Below are positions 1 to 6,422 of a DNA stretch of 10,132 nt, piece by piece; position 1 is the first letter of the stretch, and every line of letters starts with the position of its first letter. The stretch is from the NCBI RefSeq assembly GCF_020742175.1, contig NZ_DYXM01000094.1, positions 1 to 10,132 of the forward strand, read 5' to 3'. The translations under genes were made by a program, and so were the position numbers. The stretch comes from Dietzia timorensis. GTDB taxonomy: Bacteria > Actinomycetota > Actinomycetes > Mycobacteriales > Mycobacteriaceae. Below the pieces are notes generated by a model. That model did not search any database. It saw only the letters and a list, made by a program, of their open reading frames with translations, and had not been told where the DNA came from.

Positions 1-767
1 GTCCATCGCTCGTCCACGTCAGCAAGAACGTTTTGTCCCCCGGCAGCCTCGTCGATGGCGTTCGGCGCGCCGACACCTCCCGGCGCGAACACCCCGTCCG
101 CGGCCGAATCGAAGACGAGTACCTGCGGCGCGTCCTCGGGTTGTTCCGCATCGCCGAGCGCGTCGAGGCGAGAATCGAGATCCGCGACGGCCTCGTCCCC
201 GGCGTCCGGGTGACCGACGATCTGCGCGACGTTCCCGAGGTCGGTGCGTAGCGAGTCCCACGGGTCGGTGGCGAGGATCTCGTCGGCGTCGCCGCGGCAC
301 GAGTCGCTGAGAAGATAGGTGGCGATATCGCGCTCGGCCAGCGCGTCCGGGGTTACTCCGGACGAGTCGGAAAGCCCGTATCCCCATCCGGAGAAGACGA
401 CGTCCGGGTTCGCGCCGAGCACCGTCTCCAGGGTGGCGACGTCCTCGGTGATGTAGTTCAAGCCGGCCGCTTCTTCGCCGTACGCGGTGGTCAGTAGGTC
501 CTTGTCGGACACCGTGGTCACCCCACCGATGTTCTCGGCGCCGTCGACGGCGAGCGTAATCGCCGCGATCGACGCGTCTGTGACGAGCATTCGCTCGGCC
601 GGCGCGGGCAACTCGACCTGCTCTCCACAATTGTCGAGGGTCACGGTGCCCGCCGCCTCCGAGCCGGTGTCCTGTTCGCTTTCTGTGGGCGCGCTACACG
701 CAGCCATGGCCACGGCGAGCCCCGCCACGACCAACGCACCTGGAACTCCCCTCTTTACGCACCGCAT
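1..767 (-). CDS. Second substrate-binding lipoprotein of cobalamin-type ABC importer (partial, C-terminus outside window)
   Basis: Reading the minus strand from ATG at 767-765 gives 255 codons without a stop to the left edge. The protein starts with a lipoprotein signal: basic start (MRCVKRG), hydrophobic stretch, then a lipobox ending MAAC, Cys24 being the likely lipidated residue. The mature part runs parallel to the upstream gene product (773-1930): both have NCGE(Q/D)VE near the mature start, AENIG/ADNIG, LETVL followed by (N/D)PD, a GxGYG segment, LSxxCR, DPWD and FDS. It is therefore a paralogue, probably from tandem duplication. Family role: a membrane-anchored periplasmic-binding-like protein that catches substrate outside the membrane and delivers it to the permease. 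It begins 5 bp after the stop of the first binding protein, so it is the fourth gene of the operon. About 130 C-terminal residues are missing, judged by the paralogue. Substrate could be cobalamin, another corrinoid or a siderophore. Confidence 0.88.
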   Translation of the reverse strand, partial: MRCVKRGVPGALVVAGLAVAMAACSAPTESEQDTGSEAAGTVTLDNCGEQVELPAPAERMLVTDASIAAITLAVDGAENIGGVTTVSDKDLLTTAYGEEAAGLNYITEDVATLETVLGANPDVVFSGWGYGLSDSSGVTPDALAERDIATYLLSDSCRGDADEILATDPWDSLRTDLGNVAQIVGHPDAGDEAVADLDSRLDALGDAEQPEDAPQVLVFDSAADGVFAPGGVGAPNAIDEAAGGQNVLADVDERW

Positions 768-772
768 CGCCG

Positions 773-1930
773 TCACTTCGCTTCCTGTCCCTCGGTCGCC
801 CACTCGTTGCCATCCACGTCCATTGCGTCCATCGGTAGCTGTGGCTCTATCTCGCTCGCCGGCACGAGGTCGAACGACTCGAGCCCCTTGCGCACGATCT
901 CGGCCGCATCGATATTCAGCGGACCTGAGCACCACATCGCATAAGGCAGGTTGATGAAACGGTTCTCCTTCACCGCGGGCAGATCACGCGTCACTGGATT
1001 GCTCCGCAATGCTGCCATCTTGTCTTCGAGTTTCTCCGGCGGATAGTCGACGAAGACGAACACATCCGGCGCCTCTGAAGCGATCTTTTCCCAGTTCACC
1101 GCTACCCACGTGTCCTCCACATCCTCGGTGGCATTGCGCGCGCCGGCGGCCTCGAGGATCGCCTGCGGCGCGCCGAACGAGCCTGAGGTGAACACGGTCT
1201 CCGAGCCCGAATCGAAGAGGAACGCCGTGGGGGCCACGTCGGGCTGCGGCGCCGAATCGAGCGCCTCACGGCGATTCGTCATGTCGTCGATCACGTCTTC
1301 GGCCTGGTCGGGATCCCCGCCAATCGTCGCGATATTCCTCAAGTCCGTTTCGACGGCGTCCCAGGGATCCATCGTTCCGCGCGTCGATCCATCACCGCTT
1401 CGGCACGCCTCGCTGAGCTGGTACGTCGCCACGCCTCGGTCGGCCAGCTTGGCCGGTGTGAGGTTCTTCTCCTCGCTGAACCCGTACCCGTATCCGGCAA
1501 ACATCATGTCCGGGTCCTGCGCGAGCACGGTCTCCAGCGACGGATACTCCGGCGACACGTTGTTGAGCTTCGCTATCTCGTCGCCATAGACGGCTTCGAG
1601 GAGCTTCTCGTCATCGAGCCGCGAGATCGCACCGATGTTGTCCGCTGCACCAGCCGCCACCGCGATCGAGATGATGTTCGAGTCGTTGACAAACATCTTC
1701 TGCACCGGCGCCTGGAACTCGACGTCCTCGCCGCAGTTCTCAACCGTCACGGCCTCCTGCGCGACGCTCGTCTCCTCGCCTTCGCCCGCCGCTTCGCTCT
1801 CGGTGGGTTCGCTGCATGCCGTCAGGACAAGCCCTCCAAGTATGACGGCGGAGGTCCCGCAGACCAGACGACGGCGCGCCCGGCTGCGGTGGGAGGAGCC
1901 GGCCCGGGCCTGGGTCGTCGAACGGTTCAT
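773..1930 (-). CDS. btuF: Cobalamin/iron-siderophore-type ABC transporter substrate-binding lipoprotein
   Basis: 385 aa. The start ATG (1930-1928) overlaps the ATPase stop as ATGA and is preceded by a good ribosome site, GAAAGGA, 8 bases upstream. The N-terminus is a lipoprotein signal: Arg-rich region at residues 16-21, hydrophobic core and lipobox LTAC with Cys39. An acidic linker (about 40-60) leads into a class III (helical-backbone) binding fold typical of FecB/BtuF proteins: VENCGE, ADNIGAI, LETVLAQDPDMMF, LSEACR, DPWD, and C-terminal AMWCSGPLNI. Role: extracellular, lipid-anchored receptor for the adjacent BtuC-like permease and BtuD-like ATPase. The cobalamin assignment comes from the riboswitch in the operon leader; sequence alone would also allow an Fe3+-siderophore. 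The next gene is a diverged copy of this one. The symbol is by analogy. Confidence 0.85.
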   Translation of the reverse strand: MNRSTTQARAGSSHRSRARRRLVCGTSAVILGGLVLTACSEPTESEAAGEGEETSVAQEAVTVENCGEDVEFQAPVQKMFVNDSNIISIAVAAGAADNIGAISRLDDEKLLEAVYGDEIAKLNNVSPEYPSLETVLAQDPDMMFAGYGYGFSEEKNLTPAKLADRGVATYQLSEACRSGDGSTRGTMDPWDAVETDLRNIATIGGDPDQAEDVIDDMTNRREALDSAPQPDVAPTAFLFDSGSETVFTSGSFGAPQAILEAAGARNATEDVEDTWVAVNWEKIASEAPDVFVFVDYPPEKLEDKMAALRSNPVTRDLPAVKENRFINLPYAMWCSGPLNIDAAEIVRKGLESFDLVPASEIEPQLPMDAMDVDGNEWATEGQEAK

Positions 1931-2826
1931 TGGTTGTGTCCTTTCTCGGGGCCTGCGTCGATGTAGGTGTCGGAGCCGCCGCGATGCCAGAGCACGAGGT
2001 GTTCGGGGTTCGCGCCGTCGCCGACTCGCGGATCCGCCCCCGGGTCCTGTCCAGGCCGCCGGACGACAGCCGAGTCCACGGCGAAAACCTCGCGCACGAG
2101 CCGAGAGCTGAACACCTCGCCGGGCGGCCCGAACGCATGGACCGTGCCCTCGTGGAGCACGGCGACGTTGTCGGCGTACTGCATCACCATGTCGAGCTCG
2201 TGCAGCGAGAACAGAACCGTCCGCCCGGACGCGCGCAGCGCCTCGAGCAGCTTCAACCGCCACACCGGGTCGAGGTGGTTGGTCGGTTCGTCCAGCAGGA
2301 TCAGCGGAGTGTCCTGCGCGAGAGCCCTGGCGATGACGACGCGGTGGCGCTGCCCACCGGACAGCCGCGCACACGACATCCCTCCGAGCTCGGTGAGCCC
2401 GACAGCATCCAGGGCAGCCGCGACCGCATCATGCTCGCCCGGATCGTGCCCCGCCCACGGCTTGCGATGCGGGGTACGTCCGAGGGATACAGCTTCGGCG
2501 ACAGAGAGCTCGGCAGCGGGCAATTCCTCCTGGCTCACGAATGCCATCTCATGCGCCCGGCGGCGCGCCCAACTCCGTGCGGCCCGGGCCCCCGCCGTGC
2601 GGATTCGCCCGCCGATATCGACTTCGCCGCTCACCGGCGGCGTGACGCCGACGAGGCCCCGCAGCAGCGTCGACTTACCGGACCCGTTCGTGCCTACGAT
2701 CGCCAGCGTGCTCCCGGCGGGGACGGAGAAGGACACGTCGTCGAGGATGGTCGCGCCTCCGCGGTCGATCCGCAGGTCGCGGACCGTAAGGTCGATACCT
2801 GCGCCGGCGCCGTCACGGGAACTCAA
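1927..2826 (-). CDS. btuD: ABC transporter ATP-binding protein (cobalamin/siderophore importer type)
   Basis: 299 aa from a TTG start (2826-2824). The motifs are complete: Walker A GTNGSGKST (45-53), Q-loop Gln99, signature LSGGQ (155-159), Walker B LILLDEP (175-181) and switch His209. The spacing fits the FecE/BtuD/FhuC class. TTG is chosen because the frame has no ATG or GTG between it and the conserved nucleotide-binding domain; TTGA overlaps the permease stop by 4 bp; and a G-rich stretch (CGGGGGCC) lies just upstream. It powers import through the permease encoded immediately before it. The stop overlaps the ATG of the binding-protein gene (ATGA at 1930-1927), so three successive genes are translationally coupled. 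About 45 residues after residue 255, rich in Pro, Gly and Asp, extend past the usual domain end; their role is unknown. Symbol by analogy, supported by the riboswitch. Confidence 0.88.
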   Translation of the reverse strand: MSSRDGAGAGIDLTVRDLRIDRGGATILDDVSFSVPAGSTLAIVGTNGSGKSTLLRGLVGVTPPVSGEVDIGGRIRTAGARAARSWARRRAHEMAFVSQEELPAAELSVAEAVSLGRTPHRKPWAGHDPGEHDAVAAALDAVGLTELGGMSCARLSGGQRHRVVIARALAQDTPLILLDEPTNHLDPVWRLKLLEALRASGRTVLFSLHELDMVMQYADNVAVLHEGTVHAFGPPGEVFSSRLVREVFAVDSAVVRRPGQDPGADPRVGDGANPEHLVLWHRGGSDTYIDAGPEKGHNQ

Positions 2827-3914
2827 TTCTGGCCCCCGAAGCTGTAGCGGGCGCGGCCCATGAGGATGAGGAACACCGGCGCGCCGACGATCCCGGTGAC
2901 GACGCCGAGCGGCATCTCCTGCGGAGAGACGATAACCCGCGAAATCGTGTCCACCCAGACCACGAACAGCGCGCCGCCGAGCGCGGCGACGGGCAACATC
3001 ACCCGGTGCCGTGCGCCCACGACGAGCCGTGCGAGGTGCGGGGCGATGAGCCCGATGAAGCCGATACCTCCGGCGACCGCGACGACCGCGCCGACCGTGA
3101 CGGCCTGGAGTACGAACAGCGAGATCCGCAGCCCTCGCACGGGCACGCCCAGCGAGTGTGCGGTCTCCTCGCCGGCACTCATCGCGTCGAGCCAGCCGTG
3201 GATCGCGAGCAGCACAACAAGCGCCAGCGCCACGATCAGGAAGACGAATGGGAGCTTTGCCCACGTCGCACCCGCGACCGAGCCGAGGAACCAGAACATC
3301 ACGGACTCGGCGGCTCGTGGCTCTGGCGAGAGGAAGACGAGGAACGAGGACATCGCCGAGAAGGCAGCCGAGAGCACGACGCCGGAGAGCACGAGGCGCA
3401 GCGGCGTCAGACCCCCCTGGGCGCTGGCGATGAAGAACACCGCGAAAGACGCGGCCAGCGCGCCGAGCAGCGCGCCTCCGGAGAGCGCGTACACACCAAG
3501 CCCGCTGAGCGCGCCGGTGGTAAGTACTGCCGTCGCGCCCACCGAGGCTCCGGAGGAGACGCCGAGCAGGTACGGGTCGGCGAGCGGGTTGCGCACGAGT
3601 GTCTGCATCGCTGCGCCGGCGATGGCGAGCCCAGCTCCGGCAATCGCGGCGAGCAGCGCGCGCGGCAAGCGCAGCTCCCACACGATCGAGTCGATCACGA
3701 ATGACGGCGTGGCACCGCCGAATATCCGGGCGCGGACTGCGCCGAACACGTCGCCGAGCGGGAGGCGTTCGGAGCCGAACGCAAGGGAGCCGATGACACT
3801 GAGGACGAGAAGGATGGCGAGCCCCGCCGTCAGCAATAACGGCGGTACGGACATGCGGCCGGTGTGGGCCCTGAGGGCCTTTTTCTCGGCGGCAGTCATG
3901 CGGACATGGCTCAC
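2823..3914 (-). CDS. btuC: FecCD/BtuC-family ABC importer permease
   Basis: 363 aa if the GTG at 3914-3912 is used; an in-frame ATG at 3899-3897 would give 358 aa. I prefer GTG because AAAAGG lies about 10 bases upstream and no ribosome site is visible before the ATG. The protein shows about ten hydrophobic segments and the FecCD signatures: LRLPRALLAAIAGAGLAIAG, QTLVRNPLADPYLLGVSSGA-type motif, the mid-protein SVMFWFLGS, and near the C-terminus GGIGFIGLIAPHLARLVVG followed by LP..ALGGALFV and PxGVVTGIVGAPVFLILM. These match the vitamin B12 and ferric-siderophore permeases that act as homodimers in the membrane. It is the first gene of the operon, about 60 bases downstream of the riboswitch box, and overlaps the ATPase start by 4 bp. 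Confidence 0.9.
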   Translation of the reverse strand: MSHVRMTAAEKKALRAHTGRMSVPPLLLTAGLAILLVLSVIGSLAFGSERLPLGDVFGAVRARIFGGATPSFVIDSIVWELRLPRALLAAIAGAGLAIAGAAMQTLVRNPLADPYLLGVSSGASVGATAVLTTGALSGLGVYALSGGALLGALAASFAVFFIASAQGGLTPLRLVLSGVVLSAAFSAMSSFLVFLSPEPRAAESVMFWFLGSVAGATWAKLPFVFLIVALALVVLLAIHGWLDAMSAGEETAHSLGVPVRGLRISLFVLQAVTVGAVVAVAGGIGFIGLIAPHLARLVVGARHRVMLPVAALGGALFVVWVDTISRVIVSPQEMPLGVVTGIVGAPVFLILMGRARYSFGGQN

Positions 3915-3936
3915 GCTGAAAGTGCCTTTTCGATTC

Positions 3937-3955
3937 GATCTTGTGCGCGAAGATC
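3937..3955 (-). promoter_or_regulatory. Hairpin between riboswitch and permease start (possible expression platform)
   Basis: On the minus strand GATCTT, a 7-base loop and AAGATC form a perfect 6-bp stem that ends about 22 bases before the GTG start and just before the AAAAGG ribosome site. It has no U-tract, so it is not an intrinsic terminator. It could be part of the switch that exposes or hides the ribosome site; this is inference. Confidence 0.35.
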
Positions 3956-3969
3956 CCCGGATGGGTGGC

Positions 3970-4145
3970 GTCACCACAGCAGCGATCGGGCTCGGCGCCC
4001 CGCCTTTTTCAGGTGGGGGCCACACCGTTGCGCGCCAGCTCCGGAGTCTCACCGGATTCCCTGCGTGCGGTTTCACGTGAAACCTTAACAGCCGGCAAGA
4101 AGGAAAGCCCGACCACGTTGCGAAGGTCGGACCAAAGGTTGCGTG
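3970..4145 (-). promoter_or_regulatory. Cobalamin riboswitch in the leader of the btuCDF-like operon
   Basis: Read on the minus strand, the leader contains AGGGAATCCGGTGAGA (core 4061-4050), then CTCCGGAGCTGG, then CGCGCAACGGTG (4034-4023). This order is the hallmark of the cobalamin riboswitch core (P4-P6), and it closely resembles the enterobacterial btuB leader as I remember it. Next come a GC stem, GCCCC/GGGGC, closing an A-rich loop (4020-3997 region), and a candidate B12 box GCCGAGCCCGATCGCTGC (3996-3979). The box departs from the usual consensus at its 3' half, so this may be a compact variant. Upstream, a 6-bp hairpin (CCGACC/GGTCGG, 4130-4109) lies where the 5' aptamer arm is expected. 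Outer boundaries are approximate. The operon should be repressed when cobalamin is plentiful. No obvious intrinsic terminator follows, so control may act on translation or through Rho. Confidence 0.83.
4069..4084. other. parS: Candidate parS (ParB-binding) site
   Basis: A perfect 16-bp palindrome, GGTTTCACGTGAAACC. The inner 14 bp (GTTTCACGTGAAAC, 4070-4083) is identical to the parS consensus known from Streptomyces, mycobacteria, corynebacteria and, with flanking T/A, Bacillus. Only the outermost base pair (G/C instead of T/A) differs from the Bacillus 16-mer, and that position varies among actinobacteria. It is intergenic, as many parS sites are, and no second copy occurs in the window. Known role: ParB loads here, spreads as a CTP-dependent clamp and directs ParA/SMC-driven origin segregation, which would place this window in the origin-proximal part of the chromosome. 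In the transcript the same bases form a hairpin immediately 5' of the riboswitch core. Confidence 0.8.
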
Positions 4146-4250
4146 GCCACAAACTGCTCGGCGGTGTGTTGACACTACTTTTCTGCGGGTCCTCGCGGTT
4201 GGCTTCGCCGGGAGAACAGACCGGGCGAGCACGCTCCGCTCGAACGCGCC

Positions 4251-4256
4251 TAACAT
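4251..4256 (+). promoter_or_regulatory. Candidate -10 element of the dehydrogenase gene
   Basis: TAACAT fits the actinobacterial TANNNT -10 pattern, and would start transcription near 4263, about 40 bases before the ATG at 4302. The -35 region 17 bases upstream (AGCACG) is weak, which is common in actinobacteria. A TTGACA at 4169-4174 has no suitable -10 partner at normal distance. Confidence 0.4.
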
Positions 4257-4258
4257 GA

Positions 4259-4272
4259 GGGATGTACATCCC
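4259..4272. promoter_or_regulatory. Perfect 14-bp palindrome at the predicted start of transcription (candidate operator)
   Basis: GGGATGTACATCCC is a perfect dyad placed two bases after the candidate -10 and covering the predicted transcription start of the dehydrogenase gene. That is a position where a repressor would block initiation. A zero-loop palindrome makes a poor RNA hairpin, which favours a DNA-binding site. The regulator is unknown. Confidence 0.45.
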
Positions 4273-4301
4273 ACTTCGAAAATTCTGGGAGGAATACCCC
4301 T

Positions 4302-5231
4302 ATGGCAGACATCGACTTCAACGGACGCGTAGCAATCATCACCGGCGCCGGTGGCGGACTCGGCCGCGCCCACGCGCTCGCTCTCGCAGCTCGCGGCGCG
4401 AAGGTCGTCGTCAACGACCTCGGTGGCGACGTCCACGGTGCGGGCGGCGACGCTTCGCCGGCGCAGAAGGTTGTCGACGAGATCACCTCGAACGGCGGCG
4501 AGGCCATCGTTGATGGCTCGGACATTACCGACGCCGCTGCGGTCGAGAAGCTCGTCGAGGACGTCAAGGGCAAGTGGGGCCGCATCGACATCCTCATCAA
4601 TAACGCCGGCATCCTCCGCGACAAGTCCTTCGCGAAGATGGAGCTCGATGATGTCCGCAAGGTCCTCGAGGTTCACCTCATGGGCACCGTCAACTGCACG
4701 AAGGCCGTGTGGCCGGTCATGGTCGAGGCGGGCTACGGCCGCATCCTCATGACCACCTCGGCTTCGGGCATCTACGGTAACTTCGGCCAGGCCAACTACG
4801 CTGCCGCAAAGTCCGGCATCGTCGGCTTCATGAACACGCTGGCCATCGAGGGCGAGAAGAAGGGCATCCACGTCAACTCGCTCGCGCCTTCGGCCGCGAC
4901 CCGCATGACCGAGGATCTCCTCCCCCAGGCCGTTCTCGACATCCTGCAGCCGGAGACCATCTCCCCCGGTGCGCTGTTCCTCGTTTCCGAGGCCGCGCCG
5001 ACCAAGAAGATCCTCGGCGCCGGCGCCGGCGTTTTCGCCGTGTCGGAGATGGTCGAGGCTCCGGGCGTGTTCATCCCCGAGGGTGCTCGCACTCCCGAGG
5101 TCATCGCGGAGCGTTGGAACGAGATCGCCGACGTTTCCAAGGACGCAGCCCCGCTCGGCTCGGCCTTCGACCAGACGGCCAAGTACGCGAAGCTCGCCGC
5201 CAAGGAGCTCGGCATCGAGCTCCCGGGCTAA
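4302..5231 (+). CDS. SDR-family 3-hydroxyacyl-CoA dehydrogenase, MFE-2/17-beta-HSD type 4-like
   Basis: 309 aa; the ATG follows a strong ribosome site (GGGAGGA, about 8 bases upstream). The Rossmann motif TGAGGGLG (14-21), cofactor-side VVVNDLGGD with Asp39, NNAG (100-103) and the catalytic set Ser153, Tyr166, Lys170 in SASGIYGNFGQANYAAAK are all present. The NDLGGD loop and the GIYGNFGQANY segment are typical of the dehydrogenase domain of peroxisomal multifunctional enzyme type 2, which oxidises (3R)-hydroxyacyl-CoA with NAD+. Here the domain stands alone: no hydratase or sterol-carrier domain is fused, and no partner gene is in the window. The likely role is cytosolic fatty-acid or sterol side-chain beta-oxidation, or the reverse; the exact substrate cannot be read from sequence. 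Strongly C-ending codons and a clear terminator suggest good, monocistronic expression. Confidence 0.88.
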   Translation: MADIDFNGRVAIITGAGGGLGRAHALALAARGAKVVVNDLGGDVHGAGGDASPAQKVVDEITSNGGEAIVDGSDITDAAAVEKLVEDVKGKWGRIDILINNAGILRDKSFAKMELDDVRKVLEVHLMGTVNCTKAVWPVMVEAGYGRILMTTSASGIYGNFGQANYAAAKSGIVGFMNTLAIEGEKKGIHVNSLAPSAATRMTEDLLPQAVLDILQPETISPGALFLVSEAAPTKKILGAGAGVFAVSEMVEAPGVFIPEGARTPEVIAERWNEIADVSKDAAPLGSAFDQTAKYAKLAAKELGIELPG

Positions 5232-5246
5232 GAGCCCCGCGAATCC

Positions 5247-5279
5247 CGCGGGCCGCACCTTTCGGCGCGGCCCGCGTTT
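5247..5279 (+). terminator. Intrinsic terminator of the dehydrogenase gene
   Basis: CGCGGGCCGC (5247-5256) and GCGGCCCGCG (5267-5276) form a perfect 10-bp GC stem with a 10-base loop, beginning 15 bases after the stop codon and followed by TTTC. The U-tract is short, as is usual for actinobacterial terminators. Confidence 0.75.
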
Positions 5280-5287
5280 CGCCCCTG

Positions 5288-5357
5288 CAGGACCCCGCGG
5301 TTGTATGACGTCGGACGCACCTTTCGCGCCCCGAGCCCACAGCGCCCCGGGGTCCTG
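5288..5357. terminator. 10-bp inverted repeat with a 50-base loop between convergent genes
   Basis: CAGGACCCCG (5288-5297) and CGGGGTCCTG (5348-5357) are exact reverse complements. They lie between the terminator of the plus-strand dehydrogenase and the stop of the minus-strand membrane protein at 5377. On the minus strand the structure would form about 20 bases after that stop, so it may end that transcript. The long loop and absence of a clear U-tract on the minus strand make this uncertain. Confidence 0.4.
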
Positions 5358-5376
5358 TTCCTATTTTCGGCGTCCG

Positions 5377-6207
5377 CTACGGCACGGCGACGAAAACCTC
5401 GTCGCCGAGGTAGCCCAACTCGATGCGCAGAACACCTGGCTGTCCCTCCTGGACGTGTAGGGCCACATTGCCCGTGGCCGAACCACCGGCGTAAACCTCG
5501 CCCATCAACATGTCTGGGGTAACAACTGAGCGGTCAAAATCCCGAGTTACGTTTCCGTCCTCGGCGACGAACGCCACAGGATACGAAGTGACGTATTCAG
5601 AGCCTTCGCCCTTATACGTGAATGTGATGTTTGCAATCGCATACTGGAACCCCGGTTCCGGAGGTTCGTTGAACGGGTTCTCAGCCGCAATCTCTGCAGA
5701 TGCGTTCGGGTTGAAGCTATTGACCGTCACGTCCCAGTCATCGTTGCTGAGCACCTGCCCAATCGCGGCAGGATTCTCGCGCGACCCCAATACGTTCTCG
5801 CCACTCGCATCGCCGGCGCCCGTATCCAGGGCATTCATGACGTTCTCGTTGCCCTGGCCCGAGACAGAGACGTCGCCACTGCCATTGAATGCATCATCAA
5901 AAGCATCGGAAACGACAACCGCGAATACCGCTGCCGCAACGACCGTGCCGACAATCGAAATGATCACTGCGGCGACGGACGTGCCCTTCGTCTTGCCCGA
6001 AAGAAAGAGGCCGACAAGCCCGAGAACAAACGCGATCGGCAGGAGCACCCATCCGACGATCAGTGCACCGGGAATGCACGAAAACACGAAGCCTGTGATG
6101 GCACATACGAGCGCGATAATTCCGAGTACGTTGCGCTCCTTCACCGGGCGTGGTGGAACGGGCTGCATGGGAGGCATACCCGGGGGACGTGACTGAAAGG
6201 TTGTCAT
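5377..6207 (-). CDS. Membrane-anchored protein with DUF4352-like C-terminal domain
   Basis: 276 aa. The N-terminus is a short Pro/Met-rich cytoplasmic tail (1-22), followed by three hydrophobic segments at about 27-45, 47-70 and 78-100. The middle is an acidic Gly/Ser/Asn linker (101-140). The C-terminal 135 residues are beta-rich: SRENPAAIGQ, WDVTV, then a FQYAIANITFTYKGEG strand pair, and an ending ELGYLGDEVFVAVP. This layout, membrane helices plus an extracytoplasmic Ig-like domain that begins with a 'pxxxGd/q' motif, resembles actinobacterial DUF4190/DUF4352 proteins; that family match is from memory. Function is unknown; surface or envelope stress sensing is a guess. ATG at 6207 follows GGATCGAG. 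The gene is divergent from the secreted protein at 6495 and is AT-richer than the transporter genes (45% GC in 5581-5640). Confidence 0.8.
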   Translation of the reverse strand: MTTFQSRPPGMPPMQPVPPRPVKERNVLGIIALVCAITGFVFSCIPGALIVGWVLLPIAFVLGLVGLFLSGKTKGTSVAAVIISIVGTVVAAAVFAVVVSDAFDDAFNGSGDVSVSGQGNENVMNALDTGAGDASGENVLGSRENPAAIGQVLSNDDWDVTVNSFNPNASAEIAAENPFNEPPEPGFQYAIANITFTYKGEGSEYVTSYPVAFVAEDGNVTRDFDRSVVTPDMLMGEVYAGGSATGNVALHVQEGQPGVLRIELGYLGDEVFVAVP

Positions 6208-6281
6208 CTCGATCCATTTCTATGAAGAGGAATTGATATTCACATCGTGCTGGCGCTGCCCTGGCGCCTTCATGACCAGGT

Positions 6282-6300
6282 GTGCGCGTAAAGCGCGCAC
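6282..6300. other. Perfect 7-bp hairpin GTGCGCG/CGCGCAC
   Basis: GTGCGCG, loop TAAAG, CGCGCAC. There is no U-tract on either strand, so it is not a typical terminator. It lies about 75 bases upstream of the minus-strand ATG at 6207, probably inside that gene's leader or promoter, and could be an RNA structure or a dyad operator. Confidence 0.35.
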
Positions 6301-6422
6301 GTCAATCACATTAACGACAAATAAGAACCTATAAAGCGTCTCTGACAATTTCCCTTTGCTCGCCGGAGCACCAGGTCTTCCGGGTAACAGGGCCATCTGC
6401 GGACCCGATGACAAAAACGTGA

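Noticed and set aside
19..630. 203-codon minus-strand frame at the left edge
   Set aside because: Extremely Arg/Gly-rich and in a different frame from the binding-lipoprotein paralogue that reads cleanly over the same bases.
1927..3681. 584-codon minus-strand frame suggesting a larger fusion ATPase
   Set aside because: Upstream of 2826 the frame is antisense-like, Arg/Ala-rich and overlaps the permease in another frame; the ATPase domain starts near 2826.
3897..3899. ATG as the permease start
   Set aside because: It is in frame and possible, but has no visible ribosome site; the GTG 15 bases upstream has AAAAGG at usable distance. Kept as an alternative.
4169..4174. TTGACA as -35 for the dehydrogenase gene
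   Set aside because: At 17 bp spacing the -10 would be CTCGCG, which does not match; other spacings give nothing better.
2823..5258. Very long minus-strand open frame (811 codons) running from the permease back across the dehydrogenase gene
   Set aside because: Only the part from 3914 down codes for the permease. The rest is antisense to a well-supported SDR gene and to the riboswitch region, with low-complexity Arg/Asp/Gly-rich translation typical of high-GC shadow frames.
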